The notes under the pieces were generated by a model. It did not search any database. It was not told the DNA's origin and was given only the letters and a program-made list of their open reading frames with translations. Positions 32,963 through 45,811 of a DNA stretch of 64,000 nucleotides are shown here, in pieces. The position numbers and the translations under genes were made by a program. Position 1 is the first letter of the stretch; each line of letters opens with the position of its first letter. This DNA is from Canna indica (lineage: Eukaryota; Streptophyta; Magnoliopsida; Zingiberales; Cannaceae), in contig CP136891.1 of the NCBI GenBank assembly GCA_034359265.1, positions 49,344,001-49,408,000 on the forward strand. Reading direction: 5' to 3'.

Positions 32963-34412
32963 CGTCAATCCTTGGGGCGGCTCATCCGCTGACATCTCGA
33001 CCCGACTCAATAAAAATTCAAGTATGGGACCTCAGGCCTGACACGACACGTAAACCAAATGTGTTGGCATAACCTGACATGTTAGCACGATAACAAAAAT
33101 AAAAATAATTAAATCTTAATTAATCTTAGTTTTAGAAAAATAACGAAAACTAAACGAGCTGCCCATTTCTTGACTCGAGTTATCGAGCTATCGATTCAAG
33201 TCTACATCCCTTGGCCCGACATGCCTCAATAGATGTTCAAGCCTTATCAGACCGGCCTGGCACGATAATTGGTGATCAAGCATGATTTATCATGTCGGGC
33301 TATCGGACTGGGCGGAAAATTATGAGACCTAGATATGGAGATGCAATCTTTTCTGGTCAATCAAATGTTTGTAAATAGAAGTTACAATTTTATATGTAGA
33401 CAATCAAATAATAGATTGCAAATTTTATTCGTGTGCATTTACTTTCGATTGCAAATAATTTTTACAGTATTTGCATTTGTAGACAATCTTCGAAACTTTG
33501 CCAAGAAGCCCTAACCTAATATAAGCTTGCTTAAATTTGAAATTAGAAACACCATGAAAAAGAACACAATCAAAAGTTCCTAATATATTATTTGGAACTC
33601 CAAATATTAGGAAACTTAACATAATAAAAATCAAATTTAATTTAACACACTACAAAGTAAATTAAATTAAACATAACCAAATGCATTCAACAATTATGCT
33701 AACAATTTTTTTTACCACATAAAGCGTGAACCAATATTTGCAAATAATAGTTATCTTATTTAATTATAATTACACGTGAAAGTCAACTCCCTAACTTAAT
33801 AAATAAGTTAGTTGAATATCAGTGTTCATTTATTTTCTTTGTCGAGCAAAATGTAAAATGAAAATGTGAAATGCATACAAAAAATACACTCAAGTTAAAT
33901 ATGGTAGGAATTTTTGGCTAAAATTTCTAACTATAGTTAATATTTGTTTAACCAATTGGGTACGATAGTGAGTATAATTTAAAAGGTAACAATTGAAGGG
34001 CATTTGAGGACTACAATTTTTTTGACTACGTAAGTACTACCATTGTGAATATTACCGAAGGTGGGCTGAATAATGTATTTGCTCTAATTCTAAGTCTATT
34101 TGCAATTTTAAATATTTTTTTAAATGATTAATTAAGTTAGATAAAAAATAGTGAAAATAATCAAGAATCTACACAAATGAGCAATGCTAACACAAATCAA
34201 TTTATAGTGGTTCAGCAACCCTGTCTACTCCACTACTAAAGTATTCCGCTGAGGATTTCACTTATAAATTACTTGATGTGAGTTCATCTACAACCACACA
34301 TGGGTACATGCTATTATGAAAAATTTACAAAAGATACTTTATTTTTTAAAAAATTATAGTATTTATTAAATAATTTATCATAAATAATTACTAATGATAA
34401 AAATAATTTTAG
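32963..34412. other. Intergenic DNA, no gene seen
   Basis: At 32970-33320 there is a stretch with repeated GCCCGAC/GTCGGGC-type motifs. Similar motif-rich DNA recurs at 59720-59880 on the far side of the nest. The remainder is AT-rich without coding signal. Confidence 0.6.
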
Positions 34413-36232
34413 GTAAAATTTTACGACCGGGAGCGACTCATTTTGCAACAAACTTCATCGCTTTAAGGTCACTCCAACACTAAAAGTTGGGCCTTAGATC
34501 CATGTTTAAATGCGAGGAATGGTCTACATTAAGATATACCGAAAAATCAGATTAAAATAAAACATAGAAGCACATCCTCAACACGCACTTCTTGGATTGC
34601 ATCGCGAAAATAATCATCACCGTAGAACCTTTGTACAAGGTTCTACGACATGTGTATATGAAAAAGACATCTCAAATGAGCCATATCTACCACTACATCC
34701 ATCAAGCACATGAAGAAATCAAAAGGGTTATGATTTCTCCTGCCAAGTATCAGCACTTCAACGACATTATCTGACGGAGATGGGAGAATCAAATGGGCCG
34801 TGACATACACGTCACATGTATTTTTTATTTAATATTCTAAAATTATTTAATTTTAATTCATTTTGCTAAATTACTTATTGAATTTATAATTTTTTATAGG
34901 ATATTATTTAAATCCCGCATACCAGTACAAATATATATGATCTTGAAATGATCGATAGTTTGTTATATCCCCTCTACAAGATCATAAAACGAATGTCGAC
35001 ATCCAACCGAGAAGCCACACAAGCTATCAATGAATCAAGATATTTCCAAGGTGAAAATGACAACTTCAGAGATTCATTTACAATCTCGTGCCGAGAAACT
35101 ATGGATCCAGGTAGATAAATTTTTTTTTTCCAATTTATTTATTAAAAATAAAATCTCATTTCTAATATTAATTTTAAATCTATTGCAATCGAATGGTGGT
35201 TGCAATTTGGAACCGAAGATCCAACTCTTCGAAAGATTATTGTACACACCCTCTCGCAAACCACGTCATCAAGTGGATGTGAGAAGAATTGGTTGACCTT
35301 CTCCTTGATTCATACCAAGCCGCGTAACCGCCTCTCATACGCCCAATTGGAGATGCTCGTATATGTTCATTACAACATGTGACTTCGAATGCGAGCATTA
35401 CAAAACGAAGATAAAGACAATGCACATGTAGATCCGTTTGATGTCGAGTTCATCTAAAATGATGCGGACCTGATGATTGATTGGTTGAGTGAAGACCAGC
35501 CTCTTCATGATGAACCGGACGATCACCTCAGCCTTCACCAATTATATTTGATGCAGTTGAGTCTAAGAGCCAACCAGAAGACTGAAACAACCAAGCATTT
35601 GAGAGGGACATGAGCCTTGCTCCCTTGGACTCTTAACGAATACGACGATCGACGTCCGACTCACCATCTTCCCAATCAAAGGGAAAGAAGAAGGTACCAC
35701 CTTCACCTTCAAAGGCAAAAGCCAAAGCCAAAGCCCAAGAAAAATGACAAATTGATCATTTGGATGCGATTGCAGAAGCGGAAGAGGACGAAGAAGAAGA
35801 GCCATCGGTTCATATCTGTTGCAGCACAGAAGACAGAGAAGATGATGATGATGATGGAGCTGGTGGAGAAGACATTGTCGTGCCATCAACACCAACACTT
35901 GCCGATCTGTGGACGAATGAGCAATACTTCGACCACTGCACCCAAGATCCAAATCACGGTGCTAGAATCGGAGGAACAACTAGGGTGTACGAGAAGAGAG
36001 TCACAGATCGGTGTCGAGGTGGACCGACAGCTTTGCAAGATTACCATCACGATATGATGAGTAGCTTGCAAGAGGTTTCCGAATCAACCTACTCTGTATC
36101 CAGTACCTACTCAACTGACTATACAGATACAAGGACTAGTTCTTGGACTCCAAAGAAACACTCATGTCAATATGGTATAATGAATACCAAAGCATTATGC
36201 CATGGGAAAATTTCTAGATATAGGCATTGCAG
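34413..36232 (+). pseudogene. hAT-type transposase pseudogene (DUF659-like and hAT C-terminal dimerisation region)
   Basis: A cut-and-paste transposase of the Ac/hAT superfamily. After an acceptor-like TTTTAG (34407-34412) the reading starts KILRPGATHFATNFIALRSLQ, then LDCIAKIIITVEPLYKVLRHV and MSHIYHYIHQAHEEIKRV. These are the usual block order of plant hAT proteins with a DUF659 domain. A later exon (from 34900) gives YYLNPAYQYKY and breaks by a shift in an AT run. The dimerisation region follows at about 35190-35460 (EWWLQFGTEDPTLRK, CEKNWLTFSLIHTKPRNRL, MLVYVHYNM). Stops at about 35381 and 35456 look like CGA-to-TGA and CAA-to-TAA changes. An acidic tail follows, and the copia insertion at 36233 splits the 3' end. 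The 5' exons are missing. Confidence 0.75.
36228..36232. other. Left target-site duplication (TGCAG) of the copia element
   Basis: TGCAG here matches TGCAG at 59430-59434 exactly, and both abut TG...CA ends of the LTRs. It proves that the two distant LTRs belong to one insertion event. Confidence 0.95.
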
Positions 36233-39200
36233 TGTTGGGATGGGAATAAGAAACGCAGTGGAAATAAAAATTTAAAAAATTAAAACCATCCCGAAAATAA
36301 TGATCTACTTTAGCAAAATTAAGGAATTCAACATCGGAGAAGAAGGAGAAGATATACCTCAAACCATGGTTGGTATGACTGATCCTATCCCCGTCTTGAG
36401 ACGCACACGTGCACGTCCTCCAATGATAGTCCACACCAACCACCTTGCAATAATAGGGGCAGCGAACACTGGGGCTCGTTGTGGCTCAACAGAGAAGCTT
36501 TCTTAATCTCGAAATCCACCAAGGCAAGGCTAGCCCTTCCACCAAGAACCGAACACCAAAGAGGGAAGGAGAGAGGACGAGAAAACACCGGAATGAAAGA
36601 GAAGAGGTGAAGATACCTCGCTGTCCTCTTGGACTCCTCCAAGAAGATGAAGATTGCGGCACACCCAAGAAGAGTACACATTCAATTTGGCTTTGCGAAA
36701 ACCGGGGAAGGAGGATGTAGATGGCCGACCACCAATGGAGAGGAATTCTTTGGAGCCATTCTCTTCAAGAAGCCTCTAAAGAATCAAGTCCTTAATCTTC
36801 TCCAAGAAGATGAAGAACTAATTAACTCACCACCCTTGAAGAAGGTTCAGCCACCAATTTATAGGGGGCATGGGCGGCTACAAGAGTAGACCCAGCCCCC
36901 TTTAAAAGTTCTCTCCGGAATTCAAAATTTCGGGGTTTGCCTCCAAAAAATATTTTTTGTTTAATGACTTCATAATTAATTTGAAATTAATTAAATCCAA
37001 TTAAATATGAACTTTAATTTATCTCCATAAATAAAGAGCCTATTAACAAGAATGATAATTATTTAAATAAATCAATCCCCTAAACAATAGGAAAGAGGTT
37101 TATCTAAATAATTTGAATTTCTATTAATTAATAGAATTATGACTTATCCTCATAAATCATATATTATCTCCATAAATCAAATTCCTATTAATTAGGATTT
37201 ATCCAAATAAATTAATGAGTTAATTATAAAATATATCCCGACTTTTGATGTGTTTTTCTAATCTATGCCCACTTTTTAATTTTCCCAATTTAGTACACAA
37301 CTTTTCAATTTGTAACAAATCTATCCTACCATCTACCCAACATCAACTTCGTCATTTGAATGCTGATGTGGCACTGCTGACGTGGCTAATAATCTCAGTC
37401 AGCATTCAGATGCAAACTTTAACTTATTTTTTTTCAGCCTCACCAAACCCAGTAAGCAATCATTTTATAAAATATATCTCGACTTTTGATGTATTTCCCT
37501 AATCTATCTCCACTTTCCTAAGTTTCCAATTCAGTACACAATTTTTCATTTGATTATAAATCTACCCCACCGTCTACCCAGCGTCAACTTCATCGTCTGA
37601 ATGCTGACGTGGCTAATAATCATAGTTAGCATCCAGACACGAACTTTAACTTGTTTTTTTCCCGACCCCACCAAACCCAATCAGCAGATCAAGACAAGTT
37701 AATTAAAAAAAAATCCACCTTTAAAATCCCCGACGTTGCCTGTTTCTCTTAATTCTCCCTGTCTACATCCTCGTCAACTCTGGTATATCTCTATTAATTT
37801 TCACTTGCTCACTTGCCTCCCCCCCTTTCGTCTGGTATGGTTAGTATAAAGAGAAAGAAGAATGTGATTTGTCGTTGTAGGCTTTATTTTGACAAGAAAA
37901 ATTTTTAACAGAGAGAAGGAATCAGAGAGAAAAAATCATATTCTTCTCTCTGTTTATACTAACCATACCAGACGGAAGGGGGGAAGGTGAGCGAGCGAGA
38001 GAAAATTAATAGAGACATACTAGAGTCGACGGGGATGAAGACAGGGAGCATGAAGAGATGCAGACGACGTCGGGGATTGAGAGAAAAATGGCGGCGAGCA
38101 GGCGATAAGGTTGGGGATGAGGTGAGCAAGTAATTTTAAAGGTGGATTTTTTAAATTAACTTGTCGTGATCTGCTGACTGGGTTTGGTGGGGCTAGAAAA
38201 AAAGAAGTTAAAGTTCACGTTTGTATTCTGACCGTGATTATTACCCATGTTAGTTGCACCACGTCAGTATTCAGACAACGAAGTTGACGCTGGGTAGACA
38301 GTGGGATAGATTTGTAACAAAACAAAAAGTTGTGTACTGAATTGGGAAAATTGGAAAGTGAGGATAGATTAGGGAAACACGTCAAAAGTCGAGATATATT
38401 TTGTACAATGGTTGTTGACTGGGTTTGGTGGGGCCGGATAAAAATAAGTTAAAGTTCGTGTTTAAATGCTGATTGGGATTATTAGCCACGTCAGCATTCT
38501 GATAGCGAAGTTAACATTGGGTAGACGGTGGGATACATTTGTTACAAATTGAAAATTTGTGTACTGAATTGGGAAAATTTAAAAACGAGGATAGATTAGG
38601 GAAATGCGTAAAAAGTCAGGATATATTTTGTAATTAACCCTAAATTAATTCATAATTAATTGGTTAGACACATTGTTAGAAACTAATTTTCCCACAATGT
38701 ATTTGATTCAAAATCAAATTATACTTAATTCATAATTAAATACAATCCCTATCAAGTGATTAATTAAATATTTAATTCATAATTAAATTTTATCAACAAC
38801 ATAAAATATTATTATGTGTCAATCCCTACAATTTAGGGATGCCCTATAAATTAGGGTTACCGAGGAACTCCTTCATTGCGTATTCGTTCCAATAGAAAAT
38901 ATCTTTCCTATCATGTCCGTAAAAGAGACCCGTGATCGAGTTGCAGCATGTCCATGATAGTAAATATATAGTGCCGCATTCAGATTTTATCTGATAAGGT
39001 CCGTTACGAGGTTAGTCTGTTGTGTATGACCCATTAGGCCCCATACTAAGCCAATAGTGAGTTGTGCATAACGGAGAGTCGGATCCAATAGAGTGACTTC
39101 TATTCGAATCTTACGAGCCACCACTAAAACCCTCTAGTGTGGTCGTAAGAGACTCCACTTACAAGTCAAGATTAACATCTAGCAACGTGTCATGACTACC

Positions 39201-40063
39201 CGAATAGTGTGAGGTTCAATCAATAAGGATCGAACGCCCTTCGGTGATTAGTTATCGTGCAACTAAGTCCCTTGGTTACAATGTCCCGAAGTTGGCTAGG
39301 GTACGAAAGAAGTGTCAAACCCTAATACCGATTCATATGTATTCTACCCGCCAAGATGTCGTCTCAATAATAAAACATCAGAAACATCTTCCTGACTTTC
39401 ATGTCTACTCTGGCTAGAGATTCCCGAGTCGACACTTGTAGGGATACATAGGACATTATCTCCTCTCACTAGGAGTAATCGATTTCACGTTGGTTGCTCA
39501 CCTACCTCTATGAGTGCTTCCCCATGCCCAGTAATACCCAACACATGACACTGAGGGCCATGTAGGGATAGAACCAAAGCAATGGGTCGTTACTCACAAG
39601 GTAACTATGACAAACTCAGGTCCAAGGACTGCTTGCACCTACTATCACCCGTGGAACATCCTATTGACACTCATATAAGGATCCATTTTGTGTTCCTCGT
39701 GCGGGTCCGTTCAGTGAACTCATTCCCTAATGAGTACCTGCACTTGTACATTAATGACGGCTTATAGGTAACTATGAGATCAGCTACCCCTTATCATATA
39801 GGACATGTACCAAGAGCACTAGTCTATCTAGAATCACTCTTCCCCTAATTGGTGATCCAACGATTAGAAACATTTAGAACATGGACATCTGGATTCCAAG
39901 TTTCACTGGCATGATCTCATCATGGCCTCGAAATTTTTTGCCCGGGTTCATGGGGTTCATGCAGGATATGATGAAAAAGTTGCATCATTAAGTTGATTAC
40001 CCTTGAATAGTCCCTAAACACATCAACATATATGTGATTGGCTGAAGGGCACTATTCCTTTCA
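36233..40063 (-). repeat. 3' LTR of the copia element, carrying a MULE
   Basis: This LTR spans 3831 bp because of the 1424-bp MULE plus its 9-bp duplication. Without them it is about 2398 bp, close to the 2414 bp of its sister. Small ORFs in it have equivalents in the sister LTR and are not genes. Confidence 0.92.
37217..38640. mobile_element. Palindromic non-autonomous MULE with 9-bp TSD
   Basis: Flanked by TAAATTAAT at 37208-37216 and 38641-38649. The sister LTR has a single TAAATTAAT at 58015-58023, the empty site. The ends are GAGTTAATTAT and, inward from the right, GGGTTAATTAC. Nearly the whole element folds on itself: the arms meet around 37870-37935. Each arm contains two diverged tandem copies of a block of roughly 240 bp (ACAAAATATATC..GACTTTTGA...TTAGGGAAA); on the left these are about 37217-37450 and 37460-37690. 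There is no transposase. Confidence 0.88.
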
Positions 40064-40076
40064 ATCCCCCACTTGC
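40064..40076 (-). other. Polypurine tract of the copia element
   Basis: Read on the minus strand, CAAGTGGGGGAT directly precedes the 3' LTR start TGAAAGGAATAG. It fixes the orientation of the element. Confidence 0.85.
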
Positions 40077-40321
40077 ACTTTAGCCAATCATCCTAGTATT
40101 TGTATACCAAATTTCAGCGGTGATCCAATCTGCTGCTGTGGTAATCAATTTAATATACATTAATGTCTTTCAGTCATTTCCTCTCTTCCAACGACGAGGT
40201 GATACCGCCTTTTAAAAAAAACAATGATCTTCACTGGATCTTAGTTCCATAACTTTGAGCAACAGTCCTAGTATTGTCATACCATACCGATGCTGAACTG
40301 GCAACCTCAGGAACAGCTCCC
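40077..40321 (-). pseudogene. copia RNase H 3' fragment, separated by CACTA-B
   Basis: Read on the minus strand, a block with YDNTRTVAQSYGTK matches the CDN.GA.AQ..... region of copia RNase H. It lies directly at the CACTA-B left end. The matching upstream part of pol resumes at 52170, so RNase H was split by the insertion. Confidence 0.6.
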
Positions 40322-40574
40322 CACTACTAGAAATTGGGTCTTCAGCAACGGCCGCTCAAGCCGTTGCTATTTGCAACGACGTTCTTACGGCCGCTCAAGC
40401 TGTTGCAGATATGCTACATCTACAATGGCATTCTAACGAACTTGTGAGCCATGGCAGATATTAATTACCTTAGCAACGGCTTTCTAACAGACACGTTAGC
40501 CGTTGCTAATGATAAACTTATCAGCAACGGCTTTCTAACGATTAAATGAGACGTTGCTGATAAGTTTATATAGG
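40322..40574 (+). promoter_or_regulatory. Left subterminal repeats and TATA box of CACTA-B
   Basis: AGCAACGGC-type motifs fill 40340-40560, followed by GTTTATATAGG (40564-40574) and a GC-rich leader. The arrangement is identical to those of CACTA-A and CACTA-C. Confidence 0.6.
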
Positions 40575-41112
40575 GCACGCCGCGTGCCCGCCCCTTCCTC
40601 CTCCTTCTTCCTCTTCCTCTGCTACCGCCGCCTGCTGACCTCTTCCGACGCCGCCGCCAAGCTGCCGTTGCCGACGCTGCTGCCCCGTCCTCGACCGCCG
40701 ATTCCTCGTCTGTTCCAAGTATTTCTCACTGCCCCGCCTTCCCCATTGATTCCTAGGTATAGATTCGGCCGACGATCGGTGGCCGCGGTCGAAACCTTAT
40801 ACAGTGTCCGGACACTGGACTCCGGCGCCGGAAATGCCAGAATATTGATTTTTTTATTTTTTTATTTAATTATTAATTAATTGTTTAGATTAATTATTTA
40901 ATTAATTGTTTAATTTGTTAGATTAATTTTTAGGGTTTAGATTAATTGTTATGATTTAGATTAATTTTTAGATTAATTGTTAGAGTTTAGATTAATTTTT
41001 AGATTAATTTAGTTAGATTAATATTTAATAATGGTATGTTAATTATTTAAATTAGTTAAAATATTGTAGATTAATATTAATTAATTAGTTAAAATGTTAA
41101 TTAGTCTGGAGT

Positions 41113-41290
41113 TGTCCTCAGTGGACTCGCCCCGGAATCGTCCACTTCGGACTTGCGCCGGAATCGTCCACTTCGGACTCGCGCCAGAATCGTCCATTTC
41201 GGACTCGCGCCTGAATCATCCATTTCGGACTCCCGCCGAAATCGTCTAATTTGGACTCGTGTCGGAATTGTCCACTATGGACTCGAACTG
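41113..41290. repeat. 26-bp minisatellite in CACTA-B (six to seven units)
   Basis: Units of TCGTCCACTTCGGACTCGCG type repeat head to tail between the promoter and the leader hairpin. This is the reverse complement of the CACTA-A and CACTA-C units, as expected from the opposite orientation. Confidence 0.85.
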
Positions 41291-41471
41291 ACTCAAAACA
41301 TTTAGAAAATAATCATCCATCCGACGAGTTGATACGTTTCACGTACGCATCGACGAGTCGGATATGATTTAGGAAAACCTTAGATCCGTTCGGGGTTGTA
41401 TGTTCGTGTAAAAAAAATAGATGATCTTTTATACGACGTACACTCCTTGAATTGTCCTTGATTTGACTATA

Positions 41472-41654
41472 GTTATTTGTATTGCACTTACGTTTTTCTT
41501 TTAACCGTTAACTTATTCTAAATTTCGGAAGCATCTCTCTTGTTCTCCGATACGCGCCCAGATGATATGCGTATTCGGAGAACTATAGGGAGATGCTGCC
41601 GAAATTTAGAATTAAGTTAGCTATTAAAATAAATACTTAGTGCAATATGAATAA
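41472..41654 (+). repeat. Long leader hairpin upstream of the CACTA-B transposase start
   Basis: Arms of about 80 bp, from ATTGCACTTACG inward to GTTCTCCGATACGCG, are mirrored by CGTATTCGGAGAAC and out to TTAGTGCAAT. The loop is near CCCAGATGATATG. It ends about 75 bp before the ATG at 41730. The same hairpin precedes the CACTA-C transposase start at the same distance. Confidence 0.85.
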
Positions 41655-44191
41655 CATAAATCCCGAATAGAATAGGACCATCTCCCCTAAAGGCATTAAC
41701 CAAAGAAATTGTCATTGATTGACAGAATCATGTCGGCTGATCGACGTTGGATGTACCGACGTCTTGATCATGGAGCTTTAACGAATGAGTTTCGATTAGG
41801 CGTAACTTACTTCCTAAATTTCTCCTATTCGAATCGGAAAGTTGTTAGCGCTAGTGATAAAATCCGATGTCTGTGCTGCATTTGCTTGAATGAACGATTT
41901 TTGGATCGAGAAACTGTCACTCTGCATCTATATAGCAAAGGATTTGCACCAAGATATTTTCTATGGACTTGTCACGGGGAGTCACGTGAAGTCGGGACAT
42001 CGAGCAATCCTGTCGTTCAGACATATGGTGAATCTTCCTCTGCTAGTGTTTCTTCATCCAGACAATCTAATCCCTATAGAACTATGATACTTGATAGTCT
42101 TGGGGGTCAATTCCACCTGAATGATAATGTTGATCGGCCAATTACTGAGACGTCAGTCCCACCAAATACTACAACGGTTGATATCATAGAAGTACAAACT
42201 ACAGCAGAGATTGAATTACCGAATAAAGAAGCTGCAGAATTTTACGAAATGTTGAAAGCTGTCGATGAACCATTGTATGAGAATTGTCCTAAAGACACTA
42301 GGTTTTCAGCAATGATGCAGCTCTTAAACATCAAGGCCGATTGTAATATCAGCGGGGTTGCGTATGATCAGATTGTAGGATTGATTAATGGAATGCTGCC
42401 TACTGATAACAAGTTTGAGCCAACTTTTTATAAAACTAAAAAGCTGATGAGAAAATTGGGGCTGGGGTATGAAAAAATACACGCGTGCCAAAATAACTGC
42501 ATTTTATATTATAAAGAAAATGTACACTTGGATAAATGCCCTGTATGTCAACATCCTCGTTACAAGGAGAAGAAATTCGTCCGATAAAAAAATATCCCGT
42601 TTAAGGTGCTTCGATATTTTCCACTAACACCGAAGCTTCAAAGATTATTCATGTCGGAAAAGATGGCCCCCTACATGAGTTGGCATGCAAGAAGTCGTGA
42701 TGATACAGTAATGACTCATCCATCCGACAGTGAAGCATGGAAATATTTGGATACATGTTATCCTTCATTTGCTAGGGATACTAGAAATATCAGATTGGGA
42801 TTGTGCACAGATGGTTTTAATCCATTTGGACATTCTGCAACTCCTTATTCAGTTTGGCCAGTGCTGCTGACAGTTTATAATTTGCCACCGTCAATGTATA
42901 TGAAAGATGAATTTATTTATCTTTTGATGATTATTCCGGGTCCTAAGGGTCCGCAAAAAGAAATTGACGTGTTTCTCAGACCCTTGATAGATGAATTGAA
43001 AACATTATGGACTGAGGGAGCTGTCACTTATGATTGTTATCAGAAGCAGAACTTCAATTTAAAGACCACGGTCTTGTGGACAATCAATGATTTCCCGGCG
43101 TATGACATGTTGTCTGGTTGGAGCACTCACGGCCGACTCTCTTGTCTGTATTATATGGAACACTCTAAATCAATCAGTCTTCAGAACTGACGGAAAATCT
43201 CGTTCTTTGATTGTCATCGTCGATTCCTATCGGCTAACCATCAGTATCGAAGGAACCGTAATAAATTTACTAAGGGCAGAGTTGAAAGAGATGAGTCACC
43301 ACCGATGTTGTCTAGTGAACAAATGTTAGCACGTGTTTCAGCACTTCCAGAGATAGTATTTGGTTGGAATGAAAGAGTGTCAGGCTTTGGTCAAACACAT
43401 AACTGGGTGAAAAAAAGTATCTTTTGGGAATTGCCCTATTGGAGTTCATTACTGATTCGACATAATTTGGATGTCATGCACATTGAAAAAAATGTGTTTG
43501 ATAATACACTACTAGAAAAATGGTCATCAGCAACGGCTGATGCCGTTGCGGAGCCGTTGCAATAGCGCCGTGACAGAAAGTCGCGTTGCTGATGACTTAG
43601 CAACGGATCAGCAACGGCCGCTCGGGCCGTCGCTCAAAACATTATCAGCAACGGCCGCTGGGCCGTCGCTAAAAATATTATCAGCAACGGTTTTGCCACA
43701 GACCCGGAGCCGTTGCTGATACCATTAATAGCAACGGCCGATGAGTCCGTAGCAAGACCGTTAGTAAAACTCCGTCGCTAAGCCGTTGCTGTAGGTCATC
43801 AGCAACGGCTCTCGATACACTTTTAGCAACGGCTTTCCCACGGACGCCCGTGGGAAAGCCGTTGCTGATGACCTATGCCTGCAACCAGAAAATTTGAAAA
43901 TTTCAAATTTCCATTGATACATTGATACATTTATCTGATACATAACTCACACACTCATACCCTCATACACACATTCATTCACACATCACAAACACCTCAT
44001 ACACATTCATTCACACATCACAAACACACCAACATATATACATCAAAACAATTATACTTATATTCATAATTATCCACGATAGTATAAACACAATTCAAAT
44101 GTAAAATTGAAGTATCAACATCTCAATAACATAATCAATATAAATTAAACAAGTTCAATATCTGAGTAACAAAGTCAATATAAACAAAATC

Positions 44192-45736
44192 TCACGATGA
44201 CGATGGAGGATGGCCTGGATCATATGGCGGGGTCTGGAGTGCTTGAGTGTACACCGGCGTGGACTGACTCGAGGATGATGGATTAGATGATGCCGAAGAG
44301 ATGCCTGCTTCGGGATGACCCGACAAGTTGCGTAGCATAGCTTCTATATTCGTCATCGTCTGACTCTGACGCTCCATCATCTCAGTCTGACGCGCGACCG
44401 TCTCCTCTAGAGTCCTTATTCTGCTACTATGATCATAACTGGATCTAGAGGTGGACGGCCGCTCACCAGCGACCGGAGGGGTCGGTGCCCCAAGTGGCCC
44501 TAGTACGGCTCGCGCATGACCACTATCTGCGAAGCCATATACGCGGCCATGGTCCCAGCCACCTGCGGCCTCGACCCACGATGCTGCGTCAAAGTCCTCG
44601 GGGGTACCCCCGCGCTGCACCACCGTCTGGCTGTAGGTCTCCTACTCGAGTTTGATTTTTTGTTTAATATTTATCATAAAACTTAAATTATAAATATATA
44701 ATGAATAATTTAAACAAATATATAATTACCATAATGTATGCAGCGCGGTTGTGGATGTACTCCCCAGTCCCATGTGCTCGACGGTGAGTCCGCTCAAACA
44801 CTGCCATCGGGGAGGGTCGCTGGACAGTCCCGTCATCCGACACCGTCGTCTACATTTACAAAACAAATACATTAATTAGTACACATAATAACAAATAAAA
44901 TATATAATTAAAAGATATACTTACCATACGGTTTGCGTGCACTGCAAATGCAACAGAGCCGCCGGTGTGACGCGCTGCTCCTCCCGACATGCGATTTCTA
45001 GCCGCATTCCGAGAAACCTCCTGCCATCGATCCGTCGACCATATCCCCACGAGCTGGTCCCATATATTCGGAGTAATCCAACCGGGGCCGTATCCCCGAG
45101 TCTCCGCGATGTTAGTGGTCCCAGCTCGGGCCATCGCCTGGGACCGAGCTTGCCCCAGCTGCCCGTTGTACCTTGCCCGAGAAATAGCCTCCCAGGCAGC
45201 GTAAATGAAGGGCCTCTGGTCCTCGGCCCATGTATAGCGAGCCTGCAAAATAATAATATCAGTACCAATATTAATATATCATCATGCATGTAAAAAAAAT
45301 AATAATACGTGCCTCAAACTCGCGCCATAACATGTCGACGTGCTCGCTAGGCACGTGAGACCACGTAGGCCATGCCCCGTGCATGTATCGTCGAATAGTA
45401 GAAGAAATGCTCCTCGGCGCTTCTTCTTGCTGGAACCTGCACAACAAAAATAAATTTTAATATTATATTATGATATAATGAATTTGTAATGATTCATAAT
45501 TCATGATATATTACGTACCGCTCCCCAATCACGCTAATCAATCTACGTGACTCTGTGGCTGGTGGAGGCTGCCACCTGTTCGGCCCGCGTGGCCGCCTAC
45601 GTCTGGATGTACTAGCCTCGGCAGTATCATCGGAATGAGGATCAGCAACAGGAGGATCAGCAGCATGAGTAAGTGCTGGAGTCTCACCGATCGGAGACTC
45701 CGAAACTCTCCTGCATCGATAACCACGACCAGACAT
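44192..45736 (-). CDS. TnpA-like / Ptta-type (Transposase_24) gene of CACTA-C, apparently the best preserved of the three
   Basis: Five predicted exons. Exon 1 is 45736-45519 (MSGRGYRCRRV, then TSRRRRPRGPNRW). Exon 2 is about 45436-45309 (RYMHGAWPTWSHVPSEHVDMLWREFE). Exon 3 starts at 45242 (ARYTWAEDQRPFIYAAWEAI, RWQEVSRNAARNRMSGG) and runs to about 44930. Exon 4 is about 44850-44730 (VQRPSPMAVFERTHRRAHGT). The last is about 44640-44192 (GGTPEDFDAASWVEAAGGW, coiled coil RIRTLEETVARQTEMMERQ, serine-rich tail). No internal stops were noticed in the exons. The exon 2 to 3 junction is uncertain in phase: the simple GT donor at 45308 leaves one extra base. Expected role: DNA-binding accessory protein acting on the AGCAACGGC repeats. 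Confidence 0.6.
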
Positions 45737-45811
45737 ATCTGTCGAACAGACATATAATCAGATTATTGTATAAATAGTAGAGATATATTTAATAAAATAT
45801 ATACTTTACAA

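Noticed and set aside
36250..36890. Several ORFs in the copia LTR, with matching ones at 57160-57770
   Set aside because: They are present in both LTRs, have no family similarity, and are on the strand opposite to gag-pol.
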